The notes: generated by a model not told the origin, from the letters alone. A DNA stretch of 64,000 bases from Fibrobacter succinogenes (GCF_902779965.1 NZ_CACZDK010000005.1:53327-117326); one strand, 5' to 3'; counted from the stretch's first letter, positions 42,411-52,260 are shown. Program-made: numbers and translations.

Positions 42411-43346
42411 TTAAATCAACTTGCGGTCTTTGAGATCATCCATGATCCAACTGGGCATCCACTTTTCAAGTTTTTTATATTCAGCGTCCTTGAGATTGTT
42501 ACGTTGTTCACTAGCTTTGGTCTCGTTGCCAGCATCATGGTAAATGCGGATTAGATTCAATACCGCGCTCCAGTAGCGAATGGATTTCCCAGTGCGAGCG
42601 AGATAATCGGCGGCACTTTTCTCGTAAGCCGCAGCGGCTTCGTCATAGCGTTTGAGTCTATAGAGCATGTCCGCCTTGATTTGGAACATAATCGGATGGT
42701 TTGGCGCTTTTTTAAGACCAAGTTCAGCAAGTTCCAAACCCTTTTGGAAATCCTTACGATCGAAGTATATCCAAATGAGCGGTGTCAAGAACAGCGGCCA
42801 AAAACGTTTCGACTTGAGAGATGCCTCATTAAGTATTTGAAGATACGTTTCGCGATTATCCGATTTGAACGGAAGCCAAACTAAGCTATTGTCTATAAAG
42901 TAAGCATAAACAGCATAAAATGCTTGCGACTCCAAATCCGAAGACTTTTCGAACAACTTTGCTGCCGAACGCGTTTGCAAAGCGCCCTTGATGGCATGGC
43001 CAGTTTCCAAAAGAACATACCCGATTTCATAATTACGGAGAGCATCCCAAAGCCCTTCGAGCTTACAAGATTTCAAATTCTTAGCAGCGGCCTTTATCGA
43101 GGCTGTATCGCCTTTATCATCGTACAGGCTTACACCAATGATGCCTTGAAAAAGGCAGCCCACACCATCGTTTTCAAGGCGGAGCTTGCGCGCCAAATTG
43201 AACGCCTCGACATAGTCGAGTTCCATCGTCTTTTGAGTAATCTGTTCTGCGAGTGCATTTTGCGACGGTGAAAGCGCAAAAGAAAGCCCATCGGCAAAAG
43301 CCACGCCGCATACCAAAAAACACGTTATGATTATTCTCGAAAACAT
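42411..43346 (-). CDS. Exported protein with tetratricopeptide-like repeats
   Basis: I start at the ATG at 43344-43346 because the product then begins with a signal peptide (MFSRIIITCFLVCGVAFADG), giving 311 aa. The rest is helical with TPR-like pairs. The clearest are LELAELGLKKAPNHPIMFQI and ADMLYRLKRYDEAAAAYEKS near residues 210-250. TPR proteins mediate protein contacts, and an exported one may sit in the periplasm. It is divergent from rsmA with a gap of 73 bp that must hold both promoters. Confidence 0.75.
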   Translation of the reverse strand: MFSRIIITCFLVCGVAFADGLSFALSPSQNALAEQITQKTMELDYVEAFNLARKLRLENDGVGCLFQGIIGVSLYDDKGDTASIKAAAKNLKSCKLEGLWDALRNYEIGYVLLETGHAIKGALQTRSAAKLFEKSSDLESQAFYAVYAYFIDNSLVWLPFKSDNRETYLQILNEASLKSKRFWPLFLTPLIWIYFDRKDFQKGLELAELGLKKAPNHPIMFQIKADMLYRLKRYDEAAAAYEKSAADYLARTGKSIRYWSAVLNLIRIYHDAGNETKASEQRNNLKDAEYKKLEKWMPSWIMDDLKDRKLI

Positions 43347-43419
43347 TGATTCCAATTTACAAACTTTTGACGTTGCGCACCACACGCAAGCGTCAACACC
43401 ATTTTCTATATTCGGCATC

Positions 43420-44199
43420 ATGGATAGAGCACGCCGCCGTAAATTCGGACAAAACTTTTTGGATGTCGAAACCGCCACCGCCATCGCAGGCGATTTACCC
43501 GCTGACGCCGGTGAATTCGTTCTTGAAATTGGGCCAGGTCACGGCGCACTTACCGAACACCTGCTCAATCGCGGGCTAGAACTTACCGCTGTCGAAATTG
43601 ACGAGCAGTGCGTCGAAGTCTTGAAAGAAAAGTTCAAGGACTACAAGAACTTCAACATTGTCAACATCGACTTTTTAAAGTTCGACTTGCAGGCATTCCT
43701 GGATGCACACGAAAAGCCGTGGGTTACCGGCAACTTGCCGTACAACGTAAGTACAGCCATTATTGCAGGGCTCATGCCGCGATTGCATTTGACCAAGGGC
43801 TTTATGGGAATGGTGCAGCTCGAAGTTGCCGAACGCATTTGCGCTGAGCCCTGCTCCAGCAATTACGGGAGCCTTTCCGTGCTCGTTTCCGCATTCGCAA
43901 ACACGCAAATTTTGCGCAAGATCGGTCCAGAACATTTTACGCCAAAGCCGAATGTCGATAGCGCCACGATGCTTTTGACACCGCGCGAAGATGCCATCCA
44001 AGCGCCCGACGGATTCTTTGACTTTGTCCGCACCGCATTCACGCAAAAGCGCAAAACACTTGCCAATTCGTTCGGCAGAAATTACGACAAGAAAAAAATC
44101 CAGACGACCATCGAACTTTTGGATTGGCCCACTACCATCCGCGCCGAAGAACTCAGCCCTGAGCAGTTTTTGAATTTCTACAAGGCGTTTATGCAATAG
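43420..44199 (+). CDS. rsmA: 16S rRNA dimethyladenosine transferase
   Basis: RsmA (KsgA) dimethylates two adjacent adenines in the 3' hairpin of 16S rRNA. I start at the ATG at 43420, which gives MDRARRRKFGQNFLDV as in the family, and 259 aa. The S-adenosylmethionine motif VLEIGPGHGALTEHL is near residue 35 and the catalytic NLPYNVSTAII near 105. The C-terminal helical domain includes RTAFTQKRKTLANSF. The length is normal. No strong ribosome site is visible. Confidence 0.93.
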   Translation: MDRARRRKFGQNFLDVETATAIAGDLPADAGEFVLEIGPGHGALTEHLLNRGLELTAVEIDEQCVEVLKEKFKDYKNFNIVNIDFLKFDLQAFLDAHEKPWVTGNLPYNVSTAIIAGLMPRLHLTKGFMGMVQLEVAERICAEPCSSNYGSLSVLVSAFANTQILRKIGPEHFTPKPNVDSATMLLTPREDAIQAPDGFFDFVRTAFTQKRKTLANSFGRNYDKKKIQTTIELLDWPTTIRAEELSPEQFLNFYKAFMQ

Positions 44200-44209
44200 C
44201 TCCTCACCC

Positions 44210-44330
44210 GTCATTCTGAGCAACGCGAAGAATCCAGTAAAGGTTCGCAGCATTAACAGTCACACTTCGTCAATCCAGCGTCCTTGTCATTCCCGCGTCC
44301 TTGTCATTCCCGGCTCGACCGGGAATCCCC
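44210..44330. repeat. Cluster of extragenic elements (GTCATTCTGAG...AATCCAGTAAA and GTCATTCCCG...CGGGAATCC)
   Basis: GTCATTCTGAGCAACGCGAA and GAATCCAGTAAA make one element (44210-44241). TGTCATTCCCG appears twice at 44286 and 44303, the second pairing with CGGGAATCCCC across a GCTCGA centre. Confidence 0.75.
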
Positions 44331-44352
44331 CTCCCCCCCCAAAAAAAGAAAA

Positions 44353-45234
44353 ATGAAAATCAAAATTCTCATAGACAACATCAGCGGTTACGTTCGCGAC
44401 ATTCGCAACACTTGCGATTCTTGCACAGTCGAAGTTTCGCAAAAGCAATTAAAGGGTGAATGGGGCCTTTGCGTCTACACCGAATTCAACGGCAAGCGCA
44501 TTTTGCTCGACACAGGAGCCTCCGCACAATTCGCCAAGAACGCCGCTTTCATGGGAATTGACCTCGCTTCAATTGATGCCGGCGTTTTGAGCCATGCACA
44601 CTACGACCACGCCGATGGCATGCAGGAATTCTTCAGAAAGAACGACCACGCCAAATTCTACTTGCGCGACGCCGCCCGCGAAAACTGTTACCATACGCAC
44701 AAATTCTTAAAATTTTTCACGTACCAAGAATACATCGGCATCCGCAAAGGAACGCTCAAGAAAAATGCCGAACGCATCGTATTCGTCAACGGCGACGTTG
44801 AAATTTTCCCAGGAATAGCCCTCGTCGGCCACAAGACGCCAAACCTCGATGAAATCGGCAAACGCGCCCACATGAGCGTCAAGGAAAACGGCAAATACCG
44901 CCCCGACAGTTTCGACCACGAACAAAGTCTTGTTTTCGATACGCCCAAAGGACTGTTCATCATGAACAGTTGCAGCCACGGCGGTGCCGACAACATCATC
45001 AAGGAAATCGAAGCGACATTCCCCGGCAAGCCAATTTACGCCATCCTCGGCGGATTCCATCTGTTCCGCACGCCAGACGACCGCGTGAAAGCATTCGCCG
45101 AACGCCTCCGCGATTTGAACGTGCAAAAAATATACACAGGCCATTGCACCGGCCAGCGCGCTTACGAAATTCTGCACGACGTACTCGGCGATAAAGTCGA
45201 ACAAATGCACACCGGCATGGAAATCGCGATATAA
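44353..45234 (+). CDS. Metallo-beta-lactamase-fold hydrolase
   Basis: The start at 44353 yields MKIKILIDNISGYVRDI and 293 aa; the longer frame runs into repeat DNA. The metal motif is SHAHYDHADG (HxHxDH). CSHGGADNIIKEIE and AILGGFHLF are seen in the branch named after beta-RFAP synthase and 7,8-dihydropterin enzymes, though most bacterial members have unknown substrates. A C9-A7 homopolymer tract (about 44332-44347) lies directly before the start codon and could vary in length. The protein is distinct from the MBL-fold protein in the accessory operon, which has an HxDxDH motif. Confidence 0.82.
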   Translation: MKIKILIDNISGYVRDIRNTCDSCTVEVSQKQLKGEWGLCVYTEFNGKRILLDTGASAQFAKNAAFMGIDLASIDAGVLSHAHYDHADGMQEFFRKNDHAKFYLRDAARENCYHTHKFLKFFTYQEYIGIRKGTLKKNAERIVFVNGDVEIFPGIALVGHKTPNLDEIGKRAHMSVKENGKYRPDSFDHEQSLVFDTPKGLFIMNSCSHGGADNIIKEIEATFPGKPIYAILGGFHLFRTPDDRVKAFAERLRDLNVQKIYTGHCTGQRAYEILHDVLGDKVEQMHTGMEIAI

Positions 45235-45240
45235 AAAATA

Positions 45241-45325
45241 ACTGGATTCTAGCCCATAAAGCTTAACTCTACTAAGGTGCAAAGCCCCAAGTATCGTATA
45301 TCGGACGTTCAGTCCTCAGAATGAC
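45241..45325. repeat. Degenerate GTCATTCTGAG...GAATCCAGT element
   Basis: Read on the minus strand, CCGTCATTCTGAGGACTGAA begins the element and AGAATCCAGTT ends it, with an unusually long centre. The remaining stretch to 45436 holds an AAGTTCTTGAT/ATCAAGAAC hairpin at about 45359-45390. Confidence 0.5.
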
Positions 45326-45436
45326 GGCTTTCACTATGTGGGATCGTTTGTGAGCAACAAGTTCTTGATATCAATCAAGAACGATTGCGAGAGTGAGCGC
45401 ATATTACACTTCACCTTTAGCTTTAGCGCGAACGGT

Positions 45437-46219
45437 CTATAATTGTTTGCTATAGTCGCGTTCGCCGAAGAGTGCCGTTCCCACGCGAATCATCGTAGAG
45501 CCTTCTTCGATGGCGACTTCCAAATCAAGCGTCATGCCCATCGAAAGCTGATCGAATTTTGCAAAGGCGCCACCGCGCGCCAAGAACTTGTCGCGAAGCC
45601 CACGCAAGAACGCAAAGCACTCGCGGCTATCTTCTGGAACACCCGTATTCTTGCCAATCGTCATGAGGCCGCGGAAACGCAAATGCGGGAATTTTTCGCT
45701 CTTGCCATCATCAGTGGCAGCACCCGCTTTTGCAGCAAGATCGTTCAAGAAAGCTTCGGCTTCGTGAACGTCCAAGCCGCTCTTCGTTTCTTCTTCGCCC
45801 GCGTTCACTTGGAACAAAATATCGAGAACCTTGCCCTCGCCATTTGCAGCTGCAGCACAGACCTTCTCCAGTTTTTCTACCGCTTCAATGCTTGCGATAG
45901 AATGGATGCAGTCGGCCACAAGCGCCGCCTTTTTGAGCTTGTTACTTTGCACCGGGCCAATCACGTGGCAACGCACGCGGCTTCCGTCCTTTGCCGTGCG
46001 CGGCTCGGAAAATTTGAGTTCCGCTTCTTGCACGCGGTTCTCGCCAAAGTCCGTTGCACCCAAAGCAATCGCATTTTCCACAGCTTCTGCCGGGTGGAAC
46101 TTGCTCACCCACACAAGCTTAACCGAATCACGGCTGCGGCCCGCAATCTTGCAAGCCTCGCCAATCCTTGCTTCGAGAGCTGCAAGGTGCTCGCGCATTT
46201 CGTCAAGAGTAAATTCCAT
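45437..46219 (-). CDS. YggS/PLPBP-family pyridoxal-phosphate homeostasis protein
   Basis: This single-domain fold type III protein binds pyridoxal 5'-phosphate and buffers its free level. The PLP-binding lysine is K40 in VKLVWVSKFHPAEAV. FGENRVQEAELKFSE and HVIGPVQSNKLKKA follow as in the family, and LSMGMTLDLEVAIEEGST with MIRVGTALFGERDY closes the domain. The 260 aa include an insertion near residue 165 (LAAKAGAATDDGKSEKFPHL) not present in short members. It is not linked to the B6 operon at 31 kb. Confidence 0.9.
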   Translation of the reverse strand: MEFTLDEMREHLAALEARIGEACKIAGRSRDSVKLVWVSKFHPAEAVENAIALGATDFGENRVQEAELKFSEPRTAKDGSRVRCHVIGPVQSNKLKKAALVADCIHSIASIEAVEKLEKVCAAAANGEGKVLDILFQVNAGEEETKSGLDVHEAEAFLNDLAAKAGAATDDGKSEKFPHLRFRGLMTIGKNTGVPEDSRECFAFLRGLRDKFLARGGAFAKFDQLSMGMTLDLEVAIEEGSTMIRVGTALFGERDYSKQL

Positions 46220-46232
46220 AGTAGCAGTAAAC

Positions 46233-46260
46233 AGTGGTTAGTGATTAGTGGTTAGGTATA
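46233..46260. repeat. AGTGGTT/AGTGATT heptamer array
   Basis: Units AGTGGTT, AGTGATT, AGTGGTT, AGGTATA are in 7-bp phase immediately upstream of the yggS start, as in the arrays at 42261 and 8766. A GCGCC-TGC-GGCGC hairpin follows. Confidence 0.75.
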
Positions 46261-46390
46261 AATCGCGCCTGCGGCGCTTTGAGGTTAAAATTCAATTTTC
46301 AGCTAAAAGATAATAAATCGGCAAGGAACTATAAATTAATTATACCAAGTAGCATTATACTATTCGATATAATTTTTACTAACATTTTCA

Positions 46391-47317
46391 TTAGCGAACT
46401 TCAAACAGAAATAACTTTCTTGCCTGTAGCTGATTTCCCAAACCCCAAGGCAAGTAAGAATATCGACCACATAAAAATTCTCCATGTTGCCCAACCTTAT
46501 CTAATACATTTGGATCTTCTTGGGTAATCATCATAGCCGCAGTCCTTAAAGAAACTGAATAAAGACCTTTTTCAAGAGGATTCTCAGACGTTCCAAAAGA
46601 CATATCAATAGTACCATTCTTTACTACAGCGGATGTATCTTGATAAACCAAACTATCAACGCGTTCATTCTGTAGTTCTGCGTAAGCTATAAATCCATCT
46701 GGCAAATTCGTCTTGATACTGACATGAGCTATACGCTCCTTTGACGGATAAATTTTCGGTTTAAAAAAAGAAGCATAAATGACTTTTTCAACACGCGGAT
46801 ATTTTTTCACAGAAGATGGAATAGATCTAGGATTTCCCATATTGACTTTAACACCATCATAAAACCATTTACCCGAAATATTCCGAAATCCAATTTCTTT
46901 TACCATTGCTATGGTTTTCACATCAATTTCACCATCCGTCAAAACCTGTTCCGGACAAGTTTCCATATGAACCATACGGTTAATCCGCAAAATACTCTTG
47001 CCATATTTTTCGGAAGTTTTTAGTAAAGCGTATGCGACAGCCCTATCCGTTCCAAAACGATCCTCATAATATTCTCTCATCATATCGAAAAAACGCGTTT
47101 CATCGAACATATATGATTTTTGCCATCCACCATCATCTTCACTATCTTCCATAATTTGCGTTTGACGCTGAACACTTTTTCTTATCGATCTAGCTTCATT
47201 ATAAATCTTATATTCAGGCCAAGAGAATCCCCAAAAAATTTTTTCCGTAATTGAATAATGATCTCCTGCAAAAACAAGAGTACAGAAAAATAATATCATT
47301 ATCACGCATTTTTTCAT
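46391..47317 (-). CDS. Exported protein of unknown function
   Basis: I do not recognise this 308-residue protein. It begins with a signal peptide (MKKCVIMILFFCTLVFAGD). A helical segment is followed by beta-prone sequence (IAHVSIKTNLPDGFIAYAEL, GLYSVSLRTAAMM) that might form an Ig-like domain. It is AT-rich relative to its neighbours and its 3' end has no terminator. The next gene on this strand is yggS, about 170 bp away. A lineage-specific secreted protein is the safest label. Confidence 0.65.
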   Translation of the reverse strand: MKKCVIMILFFCTLVFAGDHYSITEKIFWGFSWPEYKIYNEARSIRKSVQRQTQIMEDSEDDGGWQKSYMFDETRFFDMMREYYEDRFGTDRAVAYALLKTSEKYGKSILRINRMVHMETCPEQVLTDGEIDVKTIAMVKEIGFRNISGKWFYDGVKVNMGNPRSIPSSVKKYPRVEKVIYASFFKPKIYPSKERIAHVSIKTNLPDGFIAYAELQNERVDSLVYQDTSAVVKNGTIDMSFGTSENPLEKGLYSVSLRTAAMMITQEDPNVLDKVGQHGEFLCGRYSYLPWGLGNQLQARKLFLFEVR

Positions 47318-47378
47318 AATATAACCTCAATATAAAGATATATTATGTAACTGTCATATTTAGACACTTTATAGAAAC

Positions 47379-47540
47379 ATGCCTAAAAAAAAACATATCG
47401 CCTGTGCAGAATTAATGAATTGTGATTATCTTTTAAGTACAGACAAGCGGATGCTTAAATACAAAAGCAATTCAGTAAAATTACTCAACCCCATAGAGTT
47501 CCTTAATCTAATAAGCGGAGGTGCTGAAAATGATAACTGA
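47379..47540 (+). pseudogene. C-terminal remnant of a PIN-domain toxin
   Basis: A 53-codon frame (ATG 47379, TGA 47538-47540) reads CDYLLSTDKRMLKYKSN and then LLNPIEFLNLISGG. This matches the tail of PIN-domain ribonucleases, where an acidic TxDk motif precedes an NPIEFL-like end. The N-terminal two thirds with the first acidic residues is absent and the upstream DNA is AT-rich without frame. I read it as a broken toxin gene. It overlaps the following small gene by 11 bases, the usual coupling of a toxin-antitoxin pair. Confidence 0.6.
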
Positions 47541-47751
47541 AATCACTCCACCTGCAACAATTGAACTGCTTTCCAGAGGAATGGAATGCCTTATCCGTGA
47601 ACTCGGAGTTGTTGACACTGAGTATTTTATCGCAGCTGTCCAAAGAGAACGATTTGACTATACCAAATGGCAACGTGAACATTTTGACAAAATGGATCTG
47701 CAAAATTTTGTTGACAAGGCCTCTGCCTACGCCAAAGAAAAAGGAAAATAG
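47530..47751 (+). CDS. Small protein, probable antitoxin partner of the PIN remnant
   Basis: GGAGG at 47517-47521 points to the ATG at 47530, giving 73 aa. The product MITEITPPATIELLSRGMEC is followed by LIRELGVVDTEYFIAAVQ and FDYTKWQREHFDKM. I recall similar short proteins next to PIN genes in other anaerobes, where they may be antitoxins, but I cannot name a family. It overlaps the PIN remnant by 11 bases. The gene has outlasted its partner in this sequence. It ends before a strong bidirectional hairpin. Confidence 0.55.
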   Translation: MITEITPPATIELLSRGMECLIRELGVVDTEYFIAAVQRERFDYTKWQREHFDKMDLQNFVDKASAYAKEKGK

Positions 47752-47765
47752 TCATACACATTAAT

Positions 47766-47796
47766 AAAACCATTTAGTATAATACTAAATGGTTTT
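47766..47796. terminator. Bidirectional terminator
   Basis: AAAACCATTTAGTA (47766-47779) and TACTAAATGGTTTT (47783-47796) form a perfect 14-bp stem with a three-base loop, with T-rich tails on both strands. It lies between the small gene and lon, which converge. Confidence 0.9.
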
Positions 47797-47823
47797 ACTT
47801 TTCAATCGCTTATAAATAGAAAA

Positions 47824-47860
47824 TCCCTGGATCCTTCCCCTTTACAGGGTCAGGATGACG
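47824..47860. repeat. GTCATCCTGACCC...AAGGATCCAGGG element
   Basis: On the minus strand GTCATCCTGACCCTGTAAAG and GGGAAGGATCCAGGG make a member of the extragenic element family, just downstream of lon. Confidence 0.7.
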
Positions 47861-47893
47861 AATCAAGGATAACTGGACTTGTGGGACTTTTAA

Positions 47894-50324
47894 TTACGCA
47901 TTCTTCGTAGATTTTTTCGCGGGCTTCTTCGCAACAGGTTTTGCGGCAGTCTTGACAACTTTTGCGTCAGCATTTTTCGTTTCGGATGGTTCGGCAAGCT
48001 CACCAACCTTCGCTGCATTCTCGTCTTTCGCCTGGCCCGCGACCTTCGGCATTTTGAACAAAATCTTCACGATTTCGTCGATATGCTTGTGCGGATAAAT
48101 CTTGAGGCCCTTCTTTGCCGGTTCCGGGAGTTCAGCCACATCCTTCCTGTTGCCTTCGGGCAAGCGGAGCGTCTTCACGCCAGCGGCAAGTGCAGCAAGC
48201 GCCTTTTCCACCCGTAAACGCGATATCCGGTGCAATCGGCTGTTTTGTAAACGCACTGAGCAAGCAAAGCGTGAGCGCGATACCTGCAGAGGGGCCATCC
48301 TTCGGCACAGCGCCTTCCGGCACGTGAATGTGGATGTCGGTCTTTTTCACAATTGCGGGATCAATGCCAAAACGCTGCAAGCGTTCACGGACAAGCGAAA
48401 CAGCAATCTGTGCCGATTCCTTCATCACGTCGCCAAGCTTACCGGTTAAAATGAGTTGACCCTTGCCGCTCAAGAGCATGCATTCAATAGGCAGAATTTC
48501 GCCACCGACACTTGTCCAGGCAAGGCCAGTCACAACGCCCGGACGACCCGGTTCCGGCAGCTGGTTGTCGAGGAAACGCGGAGCACCAAGGTAATCCTGA
48601 AGAACTTTCTCCGTCATTTCCGGCTTGAATTTCTTGCCCATCACAATGTCTTTTGCACGATGGCGCACCGCATTTTCAAGAGTGCGTTCAAGTTCGCGCA
48701 CACCCGCTTCGCGGGTCCAGCCGCGCATCACTGCGTTGATCATTTCGTCGCTAAAGCTAATCTGCTCATTAAGCTTTACGCCGGTACGTTCGCAAATACG
48801 CGGGAGCAAATACTGGCCTGCAATCTGCAACTTTTCATGCGGGTAGTAGCCCGGCAAGCGCACGATTTCCAAGCGGTCGCGCAAGGCTTCAGGGATTTCG
48901 CTTTCGCTATTTGCGGTCGCAATGAACAATACACGGCTTAAGTCAAGCCCCACTTCCATAAAGTGGTCCGTAAAATCGTGATTCTGTTCGGGGTCCAAGA
49001 CTTCGAGCATGGCACTTGCGGGGTCGCCTCTAAAGTCACTTGCCATCTTGTCGATTTCGTCAAGCAAAATCACAGGGTTCATGCATTTTGCACGGCGCAA
49101 TGCATGAATGAATCGGCCAGGCATGGCACCGATATAAGTACGGCGATGTCCGCGGATTTCGGCCTCGTCGCGCACGCCACCAAGCGTAATGCGGACAAAG
49201 TTACGCTGCATGGCAGCAGCAATCGATTCCACGAGCGTTGTTTTACCCACGCCCGGAGGGCCCACAAGGCAAAGGATCGGAGCGCGGCGTTCCGTACCGG
49301 TAAGCTTCAGCACGGCAACGTATTCCATAATGCGTTCCTTGACCTTGTCCAAACCAAAATGCTTGGAATCAAGTTCCGCCTTTACCTTCTTCATGTTGAG
49401 GACGGTATCGGTGTAAACGCCATAAGGCAGCGCCAAGAACCAGTCCACATAATTGCGGCTCACTGCATATTCCGGCGATGTCGGCTGCATCATGCGCATG
49501 CGGCTGATTTCGTCTTCGAGCTTTTCTTCAATCGCCTGGCTAAACTTCTTGGCCTTGATTTTCTTGAGCAGCTGATCCGGTTCCGAAGCGCCACCGTTTT
49601 CGCCATCCAGTTCATCTTGCAGCTGGCGGATCTGCTCCGAAATAAACCATTCCTTTTGCTGTTGCGCCATCTTCTGGCGAACATTCTGCTGCACGCGAAT
49701 CAGAACATTCTCGTTCTCTTGCGCCACCTGCATCAAGCTAATCAAACGCTCTGCAAGCGCATCAATCGTTTCCATCTCCAAAAGCGCCTGCTTCTCGGAA
49801 AGCGAAATCGAGAGGAACGGGATCATCCCGTAAAAGGCATTGATGTGGCTATCCATCGTAAAGAGCGCTTCGACCATGCCTTCCGCGATGTTCCTGTGCA
49901 TCGCGTAATCGCGGAACATGTTCAGCACATCTTCAAACTTTTCGCACTTGTCTTCGGCCTTAATAAAATGTTCCCTTGCAGAAACGGTCACCTGCAAGAA
50001 TCCGTCGCGCAAAATAATCGAGCGCAGGTCCACCACGGAATCGCCTTCCAAGACAACCTTCACGCAGCCGTTCGGGAACGGAGTCACATTCGCCACGCGA
50101 GCAATCACGCCCACCGTGTAAAGGTCGAGCATCGGATTGTCGAGGGATTCCTGTTCCACATTTTTCTGTGCAACCAAAATAATTTCATTGTTATGGTTCT
50201 CAGCAAATTCCAAGGCGCGAAGAGACATCTCGCGACCTACCAAAATGCGTCTCGTTGTCAGCGGAAAAACAACAGCATCCCTCAGCGGGAGCAACGGATA
50301 CGTTTTATTAAAGTCAAAAGCCAT
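47894..50324 (-). pseudogene. lon: ATP-dependent protease Lon, frameshifted by a short deletion
   Basis: Lon degrades damaged and regulatory proteins. The N-terminal domain (PLLPLRDAVVFPLTTRRILV), the AAA module (LVGPPGVGKTTLVESIA, LLDEIDKMASDFRGDPASAM) and the serine motif PKDGPSAGIALTL are intact. At 48209/48210 the frame breaks: the sequence runs IAFTG and then continues, in the next frame, EKALAALAAGVKTLRLPEGN. Other Lon proteins have about 15 residues here, including the catalytic lysine motif GGxKEK. About 44 nt are missing. The shifted frame continues normally to a Lys/Ala-rich tail ending at 47894. As given, the product would lack proteolytic activity; a sequencing or assembly error is possible. 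Confidence 0.85.
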
Positions 50325-50371
50325 ATTATAAAATTAGTAAACCTCGCAAAATTGCGAGGTAATGAAGTTGT

Positions 50372-51658
50372 CTAGGCTACGCCAGTCTTTGATTTCTTAG
50401 CCCCGCCACCCGAGGTAGGCTTGGAATAAAGACTTTCCTTCACCATCTCGACCGTCACGGTAAATGTTTTTTCGCCAGAACCCGGCATCTTGAACATCGC
50501 CTGCTGCAACACGCGCTCCATCACGGATCTGAGGCCGCGGGCGCCCGTCTTGCGGGTCATCGTTTCGAGAACAATTTCCTTGAGGGCATCGTCTTCGAAT
50601 TCAAGTTTGATGTTGTCCATAGCGAACAAGCTCTTGTACTGCTTGACAAGGGCGTTCTTCGGCTGCGTCAAGATGTTCATCAAGGCAGTTTCGTCGAGTT
50701 CTTCAAGTGCAACGGCAATCGGCAAACGGCCAACAATTTCCGGGATGAGACCGAACTTGATCAAATCTTCCGGTTCAAGCTGCTTGAAAAGTTCACTCAA
50801 GCTGTTTTCGCTTGCCGTGTGGATTTCGGCACCAAAGCCCATGCCACCCTGGTTCACGCGCTGCGAGATAATCTTGTCGAGCGTTTCAAAGGCGCCACCG
50901 CAAATGAACAAAATGTTTCTCGTGTTCACCTGCACAAGGGGTTGTTCCGGATGCTTGCGGCCACCCTTCGGCGGGACGGATGCAACCGTACCTTCCAAAA
51001 GCTTCAAAAGTCCCTGCTGAACGCCTTCACCGCTCACATCGCGAGTAATGGAAGGGTTCGCCGTCTTACGTGCAATCTTGTCGATTTCATCGATAAAGAT
51101 AATGCCGCGTTCGGCCTTCGCCACATCGTAATCGGCAGCCTGCAACAAGCGCACAATGATGCTATCGACATCTTCACCCACATAACCAGCTTCAGTCAAA
51201 ACTGTAGCATCGGCAATGGTAAACGGAACATCCAAAAAACGAGCCATCGTTTGCGCCAAAAGCGTCTTTCCCGAACCAGTCGGGCCAACCAGGAGCAAGT
51301 TCGACTTTTCGACATCGACATCGTCCTTGGACTTGTGAGTCTGCTTGTAGCGGAGACGCTTGTAATGGTTGTAAACGGCCACAGAAAGCGCCATCTTCGC
51401 GCGATCCTGCCCAATGACAAAATCGTCCAAATGCGCCTTGATTTCGGTCGGGAGCGGAAGCGGCTTCGAGGAAATTTCCTTCGCTTCCTTTTCCTGTTTC
51501 GTACGCGCGAGGTCTTCTTCCAAGATACGGCTACACATGCGTATGCAGTCACTGCAAATATACGCACCGGCGCCGGTAATCATCTTTTCGACCTGTTCTG
51601 CCGGCTTTCCGCAAAAACTGCAACTCACGGCCGGGTGGTTTTTGCCACTACGATACAT
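50372..51658 (-). CDS. clpX: ATP-dependent Clp protease ATP-binding subunit ClpX
   Basis: ClpX is the AAA+ unfoldase that feeds proteins to ClpP. The N-terminal zinc-binding domain has CSFC (C13, C16) and CSDC (C35, C38). Walker A is [15 protein letters not shown] near residue 115 and Walker B is [11 protein letters not shown] near 190. The ClpP-contact loop region and sensor motifs ([12 protein letters not shown]) are intact, and the 428-aa length is normal. It overlaps clpP by one base (TAATG), so it is translationally coupled to it. Confidence 0.96.
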   Translation of the reverse strand: MYRSGKNHPAVSCSFCGKPAEQVEKMITGAGAYICSDCIRMCSRILEEDLARTKQEKEAKEISSKPLPLPTEIKAHLDDFVIGQDRAKMALSVAVYNHYKRLRYKQTHKSKDDVDVEKSNLLLVGPTGSGKTLLAQTMARFLDVPFTIADATVLTEAGYVGEDVDSIIVRLLQAADYDVAKAERGIIFIDEIDKIARKTANPSITRDVSGEGVQQGLLKLLEGTVASVPPKGGRKHPEQPLVQVNTRNILFICGGAFETLDKIISQRVNQGGMGFGAEIHTASENSLSELFKQLEPEDLIKFGLIPEIVGRLPIAVALEELDETALMNILTQPKNALVKQYKSLFAMDNIKLEFEDDALKEIVLETMTRKTGARGLRSVMERVLQQAMFKMPGSGEKTFTVTVEMVKESLYSKPTSGGGAKKSKTGVA

Positions 51659-52248
51659 TAAACACCTTCTTTACGCGGCACAAAAATTTCGTCAATCACA
51701 CCAAAAGCCTTTGCTTCTTCGGGGCCCATGTAAAAGTCGCGGTCCGTCTTTTCGCGGACTTCGTCGACAGCCCTGCCAGTGTGCTTTGCAACAATTTCGG
51801 TAAGGGTATCCTTGGTACGGATAATTTCTTTTGCAGTAATCTGAATATCTGTAGATTGACCGGTAGCAGCACCCGACGGCTGGTGCAACATGATGCGGGA
51901 ATGCGGGAGCGCATAGCGCTTGCCCTTCGTACCTGCAGCAAGGAGCACGGCGGCCATCGAAGCACAACTACCAATGCAGATGGTCGCGATATTCGGACGA
52001 ACATGCTGCATGGTATCATAAATGGCAAGCCCTGCCGACACGTAACCGCCCGGGCTGTTTATGTACAGCGTGATATCCTTTTCCGGATTCTCGTATTCCA
52101 GGAAAATCAACTGAGCCATGACATTATTTGCCACTTCGTCGTTAATCGGCGTGCCCAAAAAGATGATACGTTCCTTGAGAAGTCTGGAATAGATATCGTA
52201 AGCGCGTTCGCCGCGCCCGGTAGTTTCAATGACGGTAGGGATGAGCAT
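51658..52248 (-). CDS. clpP: ATP-dependent Clp protease proteolytic subunit
   Basis: ClpP forms the tetradecameric serine-protease chamber. The catalytic triad is Ser97 (GSCASMAAV), His122 (RIMLHQPSG) and Asp171 (TDRDFYMG), in canonical positions. The oxyanion region [20 protein letters not shown] is intact. The length of 196 aa is normal. It starts at the ATG at 52246-52248, 12 bases after tig, and its stop is fused with the clpX start. The order tig-clpP-clpX-lon is the classic protein quality-control cluster. Confidence 0.97.
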   Translation of the reverse strand: MLIPTVIETTGRGERAYDIYSRLLKERIIFLGTPINDEVANNVMAQLIFLEYENPEKDITLYINSPGGYVSAGLAIYDTMQHVRPNIATICIGSCASMAAVLLAAGTKGKRYALPHSRIMLHQPSGAATGQSTDIQITAKEIIRTKDTLTEIVAKHTGRAVDEVREKTDRDFYMGPEEAKAFGVIDEIFVPRKEGV

Positions 52249-52260
52249 TTATTCCTCTTA

